Positions 9,236-18,109 of a stretch of 64,000 bases of DNA are shown here, in pieces. How positions within the stretch are numbered: the stretch's first letter is position 1; each line of letters begins with the position of its first letter. Source of the stretch: Halocatena marina (GTDB lineage Archaea > Halobacteriota > Halobacteria > Halobacteriales > Haloarculaceae); NCBI RefSeq assembly GCF_025913575.1, contig NZ_CP109785.1, positions 3,596,001-3,660,000 of the forward strand, written 5' to 3'. The position numbers and the translations under genes were made by a program. The notes under the pieces are model-generated. The model made no database searches. It was given only the letters and a program-made list of their open reading frames with translations, and was not told the origin of the DNA.

Positions 9236-9595
9236 CTATGTCTTATTTTGATTTCGTTTCTCGACCCATTGCAGCAGCGGCAACAGCAGTTCACAGAGTT
9301 CTATCCCTTCGGCCGTGAGATCGTATTCGACACGCGGCGGAATCTCGGCGTACTGTTCGCGTGTGAGTAACTCGGCTTCGGTCAGCTCGTCGAGACGCAC
9401 TGAGAGAGTAGAACTGCTCACATCGCCAAACGCAGCCTCAATCTCGTTGTATCTGCTCGGCCCGCGCGTACCAATGACACAGATCACCTGTATTGCGTAT
9501 TTTCGACTGAGCAGATCCATCACACCACCGAGTGGGCAGTAACATTGACCGTTCTCAGGTAATTCGTCGATTCTTGATTCGGAATTCTCGGACAT
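9236..9595 (-). CDS. HxlR-family winged-helix transcriptional regulator
   Basis: A 119-residue DNA-binding protein of the HxlR type. The signature CYCPLGGVMDLLSRKYAIQV (with the conserved cysteine and the W/Y-K helix) is followed by the winged helix with RYNEIEAAFGDVSSSTLSVR and the wing PPRVEYDLTAEG. HxlR proteins often respond to thiol-reactive or toxic compounds through the N-terminal cysteine; here there are two (CYC). It is divergent from a MerB-type gene with a 75-nt shared promoter region, so it is the obvious candidate regulator of that gene and perhaps also of the convergent MATE exporter, whose stop lies 22 nt away. Confidence 0.92.
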   Translation of the reverse strand: MSENSESRIDELPENGQCYCPLGGVMDLLSRKYAIQVICVIGTRGPSRYNEIEAAFGDVSSSTLSVRLDELTEAELLTREQYAEIPPRVEYDLTAEGIELCELLLPLLQWVEKRNQNKT

Positions 9596-9621
9596 AACTT
9601 CGATCGGATGGTGTTGCTTCG

Positions 9622-9665
9622 TTACTTTGGAGTTGACAGTATAAGCACTTTGATTTCAAAAGTAA
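9622..9665. promoter_or_regulatory. divergent hxlR/merB promoter with inverted arms
   Basis: TATAAG near 9640-9645 sits 26-31 nt upstream of the merB-like ATG (leaderless). It is flanked symmetrically by TTACTTT (9622-9628) and AAAGTAA (9659-9665), an inverted repeat whose centre coincides with the TATA element. The left arm falls at the expected TATA position for the HxlR gene on the other strand. A dimeric repressor site is plausible. Confidence 0.4.
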
Positions 9666-9670
9666 GGTGT

Positions 9671-10369
9671 ATGTCGGATCAGACGTGCGATTGCTGTGAC
9701 TCTGCAGTAGAACAGTTGAACGAAACGAATGTCTCGTCCGATCACTGGCTCGCAGAACGGATACGAGAAACACCCCTCCCACAGGAGGTTGCGACAGAAA
9801 TGGGTCGGGCTCTCGGCACAGAATCGGTCGAAACCCTCGATGAGTTCGTCTCGATTGCCCGCGATGCGACTGGCGGTGGCGCCCTTGCTGTTGACGATCT
9901 CTGCCACGTTTCAGAAACGACACCTCACCGTGCAACGACGAAGCAAAAGACGTACCACTTCCGGTGTTTCTTCGATGCAGTGGTGCTCGCACATCTCGTC
10001 GACGAGCGGGTTGAGATTCGAACCGAAAGCCCCGCTGGTAAGCAGATCGAAGCACGAGCGACGCCTGATGGCGGTATCGACACCACACCACCGAACGCGG
10101 TGATGTCCTTTGGTGTGGCCGTCGATACAACGGCTGATGACAGCGCCAATGGCAGTGAAACAGATTGGGAGCGGAATAATAAGGGTGGCTGTGACAGTGG
10201 CTGTAGTGGTGATGATGGTCCGACTCGAGTGGAGGCGACGATGTGCCCCTACGTGAATGCGTTTGCCACTCGAGAAGCCTACGAACGCTGGGACAGAAAG
10301 ACGAATGCAGCGACAGTCGGACTGTCGCTTGCGGCTGGCGTTTCAATTGCAACTGCCCTCGCGGACTAG
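9671..10369 (+). CDS. merB: MerB-type organomercurial lyase family protein
   Basis: A 232-residue protein resembling alkylmercury lyase, which breaks carbon-mercury bonds. The MerB catalytic set is visible: C99 and D102 in YHFRCFFDAVVL and C192 in MCPYVNAFAT. An N-terminal helical domain (residues 25-65) resembles the MerB winged-helix part. An unusual Cys-rich insert GGCDSGCSGDDG (residues 172-183) and a CDCCDS motif at residues 6-11 add possible metal-binding cysteines. No mercuric reductase merA or MerR gene is nearby. Activity on mercurials is inferred from the residues; a role with another thiophilic metal is possible. The ATG at 9671 is fixed by the promoter spacing. Confidence 0.8.
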   Translation: MSDQTCDCCDSAVEQLNETNVSSDHWLAERIRETPLPQEVATEMGRALGTESVETLDEFVSIARDATGGGALAVDDLCHVSETTPHRATTKQKTYHFRCFFDAVVLAHLVDERVEIRTESPAGKQIEARATPDGGIDTTPPNAVMSFGVAVDTTADDSANGSETDWERNNKGGCDSGCSGDDGPTRVEATMCPYVNAFATREAYERWDRKTNAATVGLSLAAGVSIATALAD

Positions 10370-10432
10370 TCCTGCACTGAAATTGGACGAATATACTGCA
10401 TATGATATGGTAGTTCTATGATTTCTGTGCAG

Positions 10433-11230
10433 TTACCATCGACGATCGTCAAGCGCAGGGAACTCCTCTCGGATGGTTGTGACCTCGTCCGGATCGATAG
10501 TCGCAGTCACGAGCGCGGGAGCGTCTCCTGAGCTTGCGAGCACATTTCCCCACGGATCGTAGACGGTTGAGCGTCCAAGAAGCGTTGCGTCCTCGAACGC
10601 TCCGGAGCCGTTGGTGGTTGCGACATAACAGAGGTTCTCGATTGCGCGCGCTCGTGCGAGCGTCTGCCAGTGTTCGAGTCGTGGATACGGCCACGCGCTC
10701 GGCACGAGCACGAGAGTCGCTCCGTTGTCCGCGAGCTCACGATAGAGTTCGGGAAATCGGAGATCGTAGCACGTCGTGATGCTCACTTCGAATCCGTCGA
10801 AGGAAACCGTCGGGAGTCGCTCGCCGGGAACGAGCAGTTCGGCTTCGCGCGAGCCGTATCCAAACAGGTGGTGTTTGCGATACACCGCGCTCTGAGTACC
10901 GTCACGGTCGAAAAAGACGGCCGTATTCGCCAGACCCTCCTCGGCCGGTCCACCATCAGTCTCAGAAAGATCTTCGATGATCGTCCCTGCCAATACAGCG
11001 ATCTCGTGCTCTTTCGCGAGGTCAGAGAACCGTGAGAGTGTCGGTCCGTTGAGGCCCTCCGCGCGGCGAGCGTACGACGCAAAGGAGAAATAACCGACCG
11101 TGAACACCTCTGGTAAACAGACGAGATCGACGCCCCGATCAGCGGCTTCGACGATCGCTGTTTCGGCGCGGGCGACGTTACCCGCCACGTCGTTCGCTTC
11201 GATGTGTAATTGCGCGAGTGCGAGCTGCAT
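10433..11230 (-). CDS. carbon-nitrogen hydrolase (nitrilase superfamily)
   Basis: A 265-residue cytoplasmic amidase-type enzyme. The Glu-Lys-Cys catalytic triad is visible as E41 (LVCLPEVFTVGY), K119 (SAVYRKHHLF) and C154 (ITTCYDLRFPEL). The motif CYDLRFPEL and the C-terminal arrangement resemble omega-amidase/NitFhit-like members rather than true nitrilases, so the likely reaction is hydrolysis of a small amide. Substrate cannot be assigned. ATG at 11230 gives MQLALAQLHIEAND, a standard family N-terminus. The gene is followed by no partner on the same strand within 60 nt. Confidence 0.92.
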   Translation of the reverse strand: MQLALAQLHIEANDVAGNVARAETAIVEAADRGVDLVCLPEVFTVGYFSFASYARRAEGLNGPTLSRFSDLAKEHEIAVLAGTIIEDLSETDGGPAEEGLANTAVFFDRDGTQSAVYRKHHLFGYGSREAELLVPGERLPTVSFDGFEVSITTCYDLRFPELYRELADNGATLVLVPSAWPYPRLEHWQTLARARAIENLCYVATTNGSGAFEDATLLGRSTVYDPWGNVLASSGDAPALVTATIDPDEVTTIREEFPALDDRRW

Positions 11231-11285
11231 CGTCTATCTAACGATCACGGCATCACATCGATGTTCCGCTTATTTTACGATCGGT

Positions 11286-11714
11286 TCAGGCGTGTAGCCC
11301 GAGATTATCGCGGAGGGCCTGTTCGAGATTGTCGAGTTCGGCATCGAGATTGCGCTCGAAGAACCGCTCGACACCGGGAAGCTTTCCTTCGACGGTAAAG
11401 CGATTGGTGAGACGCGCTCCATCCTCGGTTGGCTCAACCTCGTGCGTACCGATGACGCGCAGTGCTGATGATCGACCGACGAACTGGACGAAGTGTGGAG
11501 GATCGAAATCCGTTTCTTTGGTTTCGATTGTAACGGTTCGATCGACGAGCGGCAGCGGGAGCCGAACGTGCCACACCTCGGTGTGTTCACCCGTTCTCTC
11601 GAACTCGGTGATAACGCTGATGGCGCTCGCGCGTTGTTCCGGGTCGGCGATGAAATCCCACACGTCTTCGGGTGACGCACTCAACTCGATCGTTCGCTCT
11701 ACCCGGACTGTCAT
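11286..11714 (-). CDS. SRPBCC (START-like) domain protein
   Basis: A 142-residue protein of the polyketide cyclase/START-like fold, a small ligand-binding cavity domain. The N-terminus TVRVERTIELSASPEDVWDF is the classic opening of the family; SALRVIGTHEVEP and the long C-terminal helix FFERNLDAELDNLEQALRD complete the fold. Ligand and role are unknown. The ATG at 11714 is preferred over a GTG two codons upstream. Together with the small HTH protein gene upstream (33 nt away, same strand) it may form an operon. Confidence 0.88.
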   Translation of the reverse strand: MTVRVERTIELSASPEDVWDFIADPEQRASAISVITEFERTGEHTEVWHVRLPLPLVDRTVTIETKETDFDPPHFVQFVGRSSALRVIGTHEVEPTEDGARLTNRFTVEGKLPGVERFFERNLDAELDNLEQALRDNLGLHA

Positions 11715-11747
11715 ACCCACCTTACGACGGCCCGAACAAAAAGTCCA

Positions 11748-11972
11748 TTACTCCGGCGTCACTCGCCACGTCGTCGAGCGCGCGCGTCCCCACTTCTCGA
11801 TTTCGACGTCCTCGGCCGTGTCGGCAAGTCGAGGAAGCCGCGCGCCGACTTGTTTCGAGGACAGCCCAAGCTGATCTGCAATACGCTTTGCGCGGAAATA
11901 CCGCTTGCCCGACGAAACACTCTCGTGTAGATAATCGAGAATGCGTTGGTCTTCCTCGTTCATCGTACCCAT
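11748..11972 (-). CDS. small winged-helix protein, DUF7123-like
   Basis: A 74-residue HTH protein: ILDYLHESVSSGKRYFRAKR, then IADQLGLSSKQVGARLPRL, a recognition-helix pattern, and a C-terminal beta wing IEKWGRARSTTWRVTP. I recognise it as the haloarchaeal family annotated DUF7123. DNA binding is likely; targets are unknown. Starts MGTMNEEDQ; the second ATG (three codons on) is an alternative. It precedes the SRPBCC gene on the same strand. Confidence 0.85.
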   Translation of the reverse strand: MGTMNEEDQRILDYLHESVSSGKRYFRAKRIADQLGLSSKQVGARLPRLADTAEDVEIEKWGRARSTTWRVTPE

Positions 11973-12011
11973 ATGAAGAGACTATGTGCTCTAAGAATTA
12001 ATGATTTCGGA

Positions 12012-12206
12012 CTATCCATACAAGTGGATCACTGCGATAAGAATCGAGCCAGCGAGGACGCTTCCGGCGAATCCCCAGCCGGATAGCACCTGCTGATGAG
12101 TGATACCCGTGCCGAGCATCGCAAGCGTGGCAACGAGACTGATAGCGCCAAACAACATCGCAAGTCCGACCTGCATATCGGTGCCGGTGTTCATTGAGTC
12201 CGTCAT
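12012..12206 (-). CDS. small two-TM membrane protein, DUF7525-like
   Basis: A 64-residue protein starting MTDSMNTGTDMQVG with two hydrophobic segments (about residues 13-33 and 42-62) separated by GTGITHQQVLSGWG. Its composition and layout resemble a widely conserved small membrane protein of haloarchaea. Function unknown. A much longer reading extends upstream through the gene on the other strand, but that extension is a Ser/Arg/Pro-rich antisense shadow; the ATG at 12206 begins the hydrophobic, conserved part. Confidence 0.75.
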   Translation of the reverse strand: MTDSMNTGTDMQVGLAMLFGAISLVATLAMLGTGITHQQVLSGWGFAGSVLAGSILIAVIHLYG

Positions 12207-12372
12207 ATCCGTCGGAGAGTTCCGCATGAATAAAAACCTCCCGCAATCCCCGTCCAGCCGTCGATTGGACCTGAAGATGTCCCAGATGGATCGGGCTGGC
12301 ATAATATTTCCTCCACAGAGGCTCCGAGCTATGAGACACCATGCTTTTGTGAACCCGGACAAAAGCGGAACC

Positions 12373-12840
12373 ATGGCCGATAACGAAGAAACTCCCGACG
12401 AACCAGAAGCGACCGACGACCCAGCCGAACCGACGGAGACCGAGCCAGCGGAACCGACAGAGACCGAAGGCGGTGCGGACGATGACGGAGAAAAATCCTT
12501 CCGCGAACGCGTTGAGGAGATCCGACAACGCCGTGAGGAAGAAGGAGAAGGAGAACGCCCCGACGACATGGAAGAGGCCTTCGGTGGCGGTCCCGGCGGT
12601 CCCGGCGGTATGGGCGGTGGCAACCCATTCGCACAGATGATGGGCGGAATGATGGGCGGCGGTCCAGGTGGCATGGGTGGCGGTCCCGGCGGTATGGGCG
12701 GCGGTCCCAGTCCCGGAAGAGGCCAAGACGCCGAAGCGGGCAACGAGGAACTCGTTCGTGAGGTCCGTAAGGTCCGTGACGAACTCCACGATATTCGCCG
12801 AGAGCTCGAACGCATCGGAGACACGCTCGAAAATCGATAA
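12373..12840 (+). CDS. acidic protein with Gly-Gly-Met repeats
   Basis: A 155-residue protein in three parts: an acidic, Thr/Glu/Pro-rich head (residues 1-40), a charged helix around FRERVEEIRQRREEEGEGER, a Gly/Met/Pro low-complexity tract with repeats of GGPGGMGG (about residues 73-117), and a C-terminal coiled coil ELVREVRKVRDELHDIRREL. No catalytic motif. The GGM repeats recall the C-terminal tails of group I and II chaperonins, but similarity may be compositional. ATG at 12373 follows the out-of-character N-terminal extension of the open frame. Large antisense frames over this gene are artefacts of its repetitive composition. Confidence 0.75.
   Translation: MADNEETPDEPEATDDPAEPTETEPAEPTETEGGADDDGEKSFRERVEEIRQRREEEGEGERPDDMEEAFGGGPGGPGGMGGGNPFAQMMGGMMGGGPGGMGGGPGGMGGGPSPGRGQDAEAGNEELVREVRKVRDELHDIRRELERIGDTLENR
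12602..12720 (+). repeat. Gly-Met coding tandem repeat
   Basis: Degenerate 21-bp units of the form GGCGGTCCCGGCGGTATGGG repeated within the 12373-12840 gene, encoding GGPGGMG. In-frame units mean copy number could change without breaking the reading frame. Confidence 0.6.
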
Positions 12841-12899
12841 GAAACTCGATCCGTTGTCTTGCGTTGTTCCACTTCGCTCTGGTCGTATCGGTAGCGGTG

Positions 12900-13640
12900 C
12901 TAAAACGCCGAGAGATCGCTCTGTACGCTCCGTTCGCTCGCGCGTTCGATGAGCTCGTATCCGACGAGATCACGGAGATCGACGGCGTATCTCCCTTCGC
13001 TCCGGTCAAGCACGAGAATTCGTCCTTTTACTCCCTGCACGGTTCCTGTTGCAAGCGTTTCGGGTATTGGCTGTGATCGAAGATCGAGTCCGTACTCAAA
13101 TGTGAATGTATCGAGCGGGTCGTGTTCTGCGAGAAGTTCGTTCCACGCCGATTCGTCTACTGTCCGGTGTAGTCCGGAGATCTTTGTCGGTATTCGGACT
13201 CGGTCGGTGATTTCGTCGGCGATGTCGGCTTCTATTTCACGTGCAATGCGTCCGTTCGAGACGGTATGAATGTGAGCCGCGCGATCGGCTCCCTGCTCTT
13301 GGAGTCTGGTCGAAAGTCGATCAAGCCGCGTCACACCGACTTTGAACGTCGCTGGCGCGAATGCAGCGAGGTAGACCGCGTGCGCTTCATAGCAGTCCAT
13401 TTCGTCTTTCAAGCACGTCCCTGTACAGCGTGCACAGACCCACGTCTGTGTGTGGGCGTCACAGTATGGGCTGCCGTCGTTTTTGCAGGCAATGTGTCCA
13501 TCGGAGGTTAGGTGTCCGGCGCAGTGGCGCTCACCGAGCGTGTATTCGAGTTTCGTTCCCGGAGCGAGAGACACTGCTTCGACCGCATCGCTCGCGATCA
13601 AGAGCGTTTGCGAAGCCAATCGATATCCGACGACCTGCAC
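12900..13640 (-). CDS. DUF2797 domain protein
   Basis: A 246-residue protein of the DUF2797 family. It has cysteine pairs typical of a zinc site (RHCAGH, HIACKNDGSPYCDAH, WVCARCTGTCLKDEMDC) near residues 40-85, then a GIY-YIG-like module (VYLAAFAPATFKVGVTRLDR) with the VGVTR motif, and a C-terminal beta domain. Some DUF2797 members have been suggested to resemble GIY-YIG nucleases; activity here is unproven. A GTG at 13640 is chosen because the family begins with (M/V)QVVGY; an upstream ATG would add 23 basic, non-family residues. Confidence 0.88.
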   Translation of the reverse strand: MQVVGYRLASQTLLIASDAVEAVSLAPGTKLEYTLGERHCAGHLTSDGHIACKNDGSPYCDAHTQTWVCARCTGTCLKDEMDCYEAHAVYLAAFAPATFKVGVTRLDRLSTRLQEQGADRAAHIHTVSNGRIAREIEADIADEITDRVRIPTKISGLHRTVDESAWNELLAEHDPLDTFTFEYGLDLRSQPIPETLATGTVQGVKGRILVLDRSEGRYAVDLRDLVGYELIERASERSVQSDLSAF

Positions 13641-13862
13641 ACATCTCGTACGAATCGAGCGCGTAAAACACTGTTTGGATTTCAAATCCTGTCTCGATCT
13701 TCTATTCATCGTCTCATCTGATCACCACCCATCGTTTGTCGCTTTGGGGCTCACGAACGACGATTTCATACAAATATATTTGCACATTTTGTCACTGGAA
13801 CAACGGATCGACAGGCACACGCAGGCAGGGGTTCTATTAGCTTTGAATAACTTTGATATGAT

Positions 13863-14321
13863 ATGTGGCCCTCACCGAACTGGGAGTCGGACACTTATCT
13901 TCACGACCGAGTGAGCGAGGTGAACGCTTCGATTCCCTGTGAGAACGGCCGGGTCTCGTTACAAGCGGGAAAAACCGATTCACCGCCAACGCTGCAGATC
14001 GACGTCTTCCCACAGTGGGAGATAGCGTACACGCTGAGTATAGAGAATATTACTCGAACGGAAACGATGGGCTACGTTTCGACCTACGAAGATGCGGTTT
14101 CACTTATCCAGTCGTACGTCGATACCATCGTGTCCGAACGGAGCGAGGGAGAGACGCTCGATGCACTTGATGTTAAGCTCCAACTCGACAACCTCTCACC
14201 ATCGGAGTCAGAACCGATGATTGTCGGGACCGACGATTATCGAAGCAAGGGTGAAGACGAACGTAAACGCGAACGCGAAGGCGAAGAGAATCGTTCCAAG
14301 TCGTCTCGAACGCCGCTTTGA
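13863..14321 (+). CDS. hypothetical protein with charged C-terminal tail
   Basis: A 152-residue protein that I do not recognise. Residues 1-115 look like an alpha/beta domain (QIDVFPQWEIAYTLSIENIT, then a helix with EDAVSLIQSYVDTIVSE), and the last 30 residues are highly charged and repetitive (RKREREGEEN). Composition is acidic and haloarchaeal. The gene stands alone before a long gene-free stretch, with no partner on the same strand. Translation from the first ATG is assumed. Confidence 0.55.
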   Translation: MWPSPNWESDTYLHDRVSEVNASIPCENGRVSLQAGKTDSPPTLQIDVFPQWEIAYTLSIENITRTETMGYVSTYEDAVSLIQSYVDTIVSERSEGETLDALDVKLQLDNLSPSESEPMIVGTDDYRSKGEDERKREREGEENRSKSSRTPL

Positions 14322-15445
14322 TATCGAACACGTGGCTGGTACTGACGTCAATTGAATGAGTCTTGCCGCTGATTCATATGTATCTAACTGGTTGCTTTTA
14401 TAGACTTTCTCGTAATGTCTGTCTATGAAATGTGCAAGTAGTTATCTCTGTTAGCTCGATCGAGTCTCACTCGTTCTGCTAGGGACGTGTTCGTCTCACC
14501 GATGCATTGTTCTCACAACGATGTCTGCTCTCTGCATCAATTGAGCGTGCAAGCTGAGTGCTCTTCACGAAACTGTCCCGTCAGCGATTGCTTCCGTACT
14601 CTCATCACCCTACGACTGATACACTCTTGCGGTCGATGTGTCGGCTGTGAGAAAAATAACGTATGAGGTACTGGTATAAACCTGTTCCCGGAAATCACCT
14701 GCCGAGTCATCAACCGACTCTATCTGAAGGGCGACGACGATCCAGGGTGATTCACAACAGATTCGCCACAGTGTGAACCACTCCATTCGAAATCAAGGTG
14801 TTTTACCGACTCTAGAAAACAATTTATTAATAAGGATTTGACTTGCAATTACAGGCATACCATTGTAATTGTCAATCAATACTTCTCTCCCGATTTTCGT
14901 CTTCCACCCTCAGCCAGCGTCGTTGTAGCGTCCGTCTCACTACGACGGTGTGGCTGGAAATGCCGAATTGCCCCGTCTGACTGGGAATACCATCGCAAGG
15001 GTTTCCCACCACGTCCACACAATCGGAATACTCGGTGAGATGGTTCTCTGTGTTCATGACGATGAATCACGCTGTTGTTAACTTTAGAATAGCTTCAGAT
15101 ACATCTTCAGATCGCTTATTACTGGTTGACTGTCAGTTCGTTTCATGAATTATGTCTTTTCTATTCGCCATCGAATCCGATCACCTCTAATATATGAATT
15201 CTGCCATGATGGTTGTGAATTATCTGGTATCTATTGTGGTATGAATACATTACTTTCCGAATTTTAAATCAATAAATTCAATAATGGAATCTCTATTGCT
15301 GGTAATCGATGGAACCGGCACTTGCTTGCCGTACTTTGGGGAATGAACCGACCGTGGAAATACTCATAGCACATCGCAGCTCTTCATTCGCATACGCAGG
15401 CGAAGAGCATACCTACACACATATTGTATAAGCAATAGCACAATC
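14322..15445. other. 1.1 kb gene-free stretch before otsA
   Basis: No intact gene. Around 14838-15040 a plus-strand frame reads IVIVNQYFSPD, which resembles the start of a family 4 glycosyltransferase but degenerates at once, so a decayed remnant is possible. Near 14700-14747 another short frame (RVINRLYLKGDDDPG then stop) looks like the tail of a lost gene. A GCTCTTC/GAAGAGC inverted repeat (15379-15385/15402-15408) lies just upstream of otsA. Confidence 0.45.
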
Positions 15446-16999
15446 ATGTCCAACGACTGGCAGTCGGCGACAGGCATATCACCAAAGCAGAATTCCGAGA
15501 CCGAGAGCCTCGCCCCACTCTCAATCGACAATGTTGTTGTTGTTTCGAACCGGCAACCATATCGGCATCGGTATGAGCAGAATGGGGATGGAGATGGTAG
15601 CAGGGCTGAGCGGTCGATCGCCGTCGATCGACCAACAGGAGGACTCACCGCTGGTCTCGATCCAGTCATGCAGAAGCTAAACGGTACCTGGATTGCGTGG
15701 GGTGATGGAGAGGCAGACCGCGACGCGACAAGCGAGGACGGACAGGTTTCAGTCCCACCGGAGGAACCTGAATACACGCTTCAGCGGTTGTGGCTCACGG
15801 ATAAGGAGATCGATGGCTACTACTACGGATACAGCAACCGAGCACTGTGGCCGTTGTGTCACCTCGCAATGGGGCGCACCGTATTCGATGGCGAGCAGTG
15901 GCGCACGTATCGGAGGGTAAACCAGAAATTCGCTGAGAAGGTCGTTGATAACGTCGACGACGACACTGTCGTCTGGTTTCAGGACTATCATCTCGCGTGT
16001 GCACCTCGTACCGTTCGTTTACAGAGTTCCTCTTCTCCATTCTTGCTCCACTTCTGGCATATCCCGTGGCCCTCGATCGATGCGTTTCGGGCCTGCCCAC
16101 AGCATCAGGAGATCCTCAAAGGACTTCTTGGAAATGACCTCATCGGCTTTCACGTCACCCAGTACTGCAGAAATTTCCTCGAATGTGCCGCGCGTCTCGT
16201 AGAGGAGACAGAGGTCGATTACGACCGCGGACTAATCCGACACGATGGACACGAGACGGCCGTTTCTGCGTTTCCAATGGGTGTCGAAGCGGATAGTATC
16301 GAACAACTGAGTGAGGCGGCTGATGAATCGGCCTGGCAGTCGTTCAAGCACAGACACGCGATCGGTCCTAATACGCGGGTTGTACTCGGCGTGGATCGAC
16401 TGGACTATACGAAGGGCATTCCGGAACGGCTTGAAGCGCTCGAACATCTCTGGAACACACAACCCGAGTGGCAGGGTCAGTTCACTTACGTTCAGAAAGG
16501 AACTGAAAGTCGATCGGAGATTCCCGCGTATCAGCGACTCCAAAATCGAGTCGACGAAATCATTGACCGAGTCAACAGCCGGTTTGGAACTGATGAGTGG
16601 CAGCCAATCGTATTGGTCGATGAAAATCTTCCTCGGAAAACGCTCTGTGGGCTGTACCGATACAGCGACGCTGCGATCGTGAGTCCGCTCCGGGATGGGA
16701 TGAATCTTGTCGCACAGGAGTATATCGCTTCACAGGTTGACGATGACGGTGTCCTCATACTAAGCGAACTTGCAGGATCCCACGAGGCATTGGGAGACGC
16801 TGTGCTCTCTGTCAATCCCTACGACACCGAAGCTCACGCCAAGGCGATCGATCAAGCACTCACAATGCCCGCCGCTGAGCGACGAAATCGAACACGGCGG
16901 CTTCGAAGAAGAGTCCACAACAACGACCTCTCTTCGTGGCTGAATGATGTGTTCGAGGGCGCACAACAGTTACGTGAGGAACAAGAAGCAAAATCGTAA
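15446..16999 (+). CDS. otsA: alpha,alpha-trehalose-phosphate synthase
   Basis: GT20 glycosyltransferase that makes trehalose 6-phosphate from a nucleotide-sugar glucose and glucose 6-phosphate, the first step of compatible-solute trehalose synthesis. Family motifs: [48 protein letters not shown], the sugar-nucleotide site [16 protein letters not shown], and [14 protein letters not shown]. At 517 residues it is longer than E. coli OtsA (474), mostly through an N-terminal extension and an acidic insert. Its stop overlaps the start of otsB (TAATG), indicating a translationally coupled operon. Regulation, perhaps by salinity, is inferred from function only. Confidence 0.95.
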   Translation: MSNDWQSATGISPKQNSETESLAPLSIDNVVVVSNRQPYRHRYEQNGDGDGSRAERSIAVDRPTGGLTAGLDPVMQKLNGTWIAWGDGEADRDATSEDGQVSVPPEEPEYTLQRLWLTDKEIDGYYYGYSNRALWPLCHLAMGRTVFDGEQWRTYRRVNQKFAEKVVDNVDDDTVVWFQDYHLACAPRTVRLQSSSSPFLLHFWHIPWPSIDAFRACPQHQEILKGLLGNDLIGFHVTQYCRNFLECAARLVEETEVDYDRGLIRHDGHETAVSAFPMGVEADSIEQLSEAADESAWQSFKHRHAIGPNTRVVLGVDRLDYTKGIPERLEALEHLWNTQPEWQGQFTYVQKGTESRSEIPAYQRLQNRVDEIIDRVNSRFGTDEWQPIVLVDENLPRKTLCGLYRYSDAAIVSPLRDGMNLVAQEYIASQVDDDGVLILSELAGSHEALGDAVLSVNPYDTEAHAKAIDQALTMPAAERRNRTRRLRRRVHNNDLSSWLNDVFEGAQQLREEQEAKS

Positions 17000-17934
17000 T
17001 GACAGACGGAGATCGCGAAGACAAACCGAACCGAGACGAATCGGAACACAAACGAAATCCAAATTTGAATTCACGTTCACGCTCAGATTCGAATTCGAAC
17101 TCAAACTCAAACTCAACTTCGGTTCCATCGGTGTTCGATCGTCTTCCTCGTCTTGAACGGCGACTAACGAGTGCTGACACAGAGCAAATGCTCCTCTGTC
17201 TTGATTTCGATGGAACGCTCGCGCCCCATGTCGACGATCCCGATTCGGCTGAACTCACGACAGCAAATCGACGCGTGCTCGAAACGCTCGCATCTCAGCC
17301 GGCGGTCGATATCGCCGTCATCAGCGGCCGTGCGTTGGACGACGTACGAACTCGTGTTGGGATGGACGGTCTCACCTACGCCGGCAATCACGGGCTGGAG
17401 TACGAAACGGGATCGTCATCGGTTCATACTCCCGCAGAGCGCTATCGTTCGACGATCCAAACGATTTGTGAGGAACTCGAAGCACGACTCGATGAGACCG
17501 ATTGTACAGTCGAAAATAAGGGAATAACGGCGACTGTCCACTACCGGAACGCCGACGACACGGCGGAGGAAATCGAGAACTGGCTCACGTCGCTTATCGA
17601 GGACACCATCGAGGAGACGACCGACGAACACCTTCGGATCACATCCGGAACGGATATCGTCGAGATCCGTCCAGCAATCGACTGGAACAAGGGACACGCC
17701 GTTCAGCAGTTCGAAGAACAGTGTCCAGACGATTGCATTTCGGTGTATCTCGGTGACGATACGACGGACGAAGACGCGTTCCGAGCCATCGCGCCCGACG
17801 GAATCGGTATTCACGTCGGGACGAACAGCGATACAGCAGCTGACTATCGCGTTTCCAGTGTCGATGAGGTCACGTCGTTTCTCGATTGGATCGCTGAAAC
17901 CGGCACCGACGCACTGAAAGACGACAGCCAGTAG
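16999..17934 (+). CDS. otsB: trehalose-6-phosphate phosphatase
   Basis: HAD-family phosphatase that converts trehalose 6-phosphate to trehalose. HAD motif I is LLCLDFDGTLAPHVDDP (about residues 70-86), motif II VISGRALDDVR, the substrate region YAGNHGLEYE, and motif IV VYLGDDTTDEDAF. The first 45 residues are an unusual charged and then Ser/Asn-rich linker (alternating S and N around residues 25-42) encoded by short hexamer repeats; it precedes the catalytic domain and may be disordered. It overlaps the otsA stop by one base, so both enzymes are made from one transcript. Confidence 0.93.
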   Translation: MTDGDREDKPNRDESEHKRNPNLNSRSRSDSNSNSNSNSTSVPSVFDRLPRLERRLTSADTEQMLLCLDFDGTLAPHVDDPDSAELTTANRRVLETLASQPAVDIAVISGRALDDVRTRVGMDGLTYAGNHGLEYETGSSSVHTPAERYRSTIQTICEELEARLDETDCTVENKGITATVHYRNADDTAEEIENWLTSLIEDTIEETTDEHLRITSGTDIVEIRPAIDWNKGHAVQQFEEQCPDDCISVYLGDDTTDEDAFRAIAPDGIGIHVGTNSDTAADYRVSSVDEVTSFLDWIAETGTDALKDDSQ

Positions 17935-18109
17935 CGAGCGTGAGAATCGGGTGTAGCGCAACCGACGCGCTATTTGACCGAGTCTCTCTGGGAAGTACTC
18001 GGTTAGAGTCCCAACGCGTCCGAATAACGGATTTGGAGTGGGGATTTCAACGTCTCTGTTCGATCAACTCAGCGTAACCTATTCTGCTCCGGCGTTCCTA
18101 AAATAGCGT

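Noticed and set aside
9555-10352. 265-residue minus-strand frame antisense to merB-like gene
   Set aside because: His/Arg/Ser-rich shadow of the acidic coding strand.
12012-12872. 286-residue minus-strand open frame and other long frames over the Gly-Met gene
   Set aside because: They are rich in Ser, Arg and Pro, opposite to the acidic haloarchaeal pattern, and mirror the repetitive codons of the plus-strand gene. Only the last 64 residues form a plausible membrane protein.
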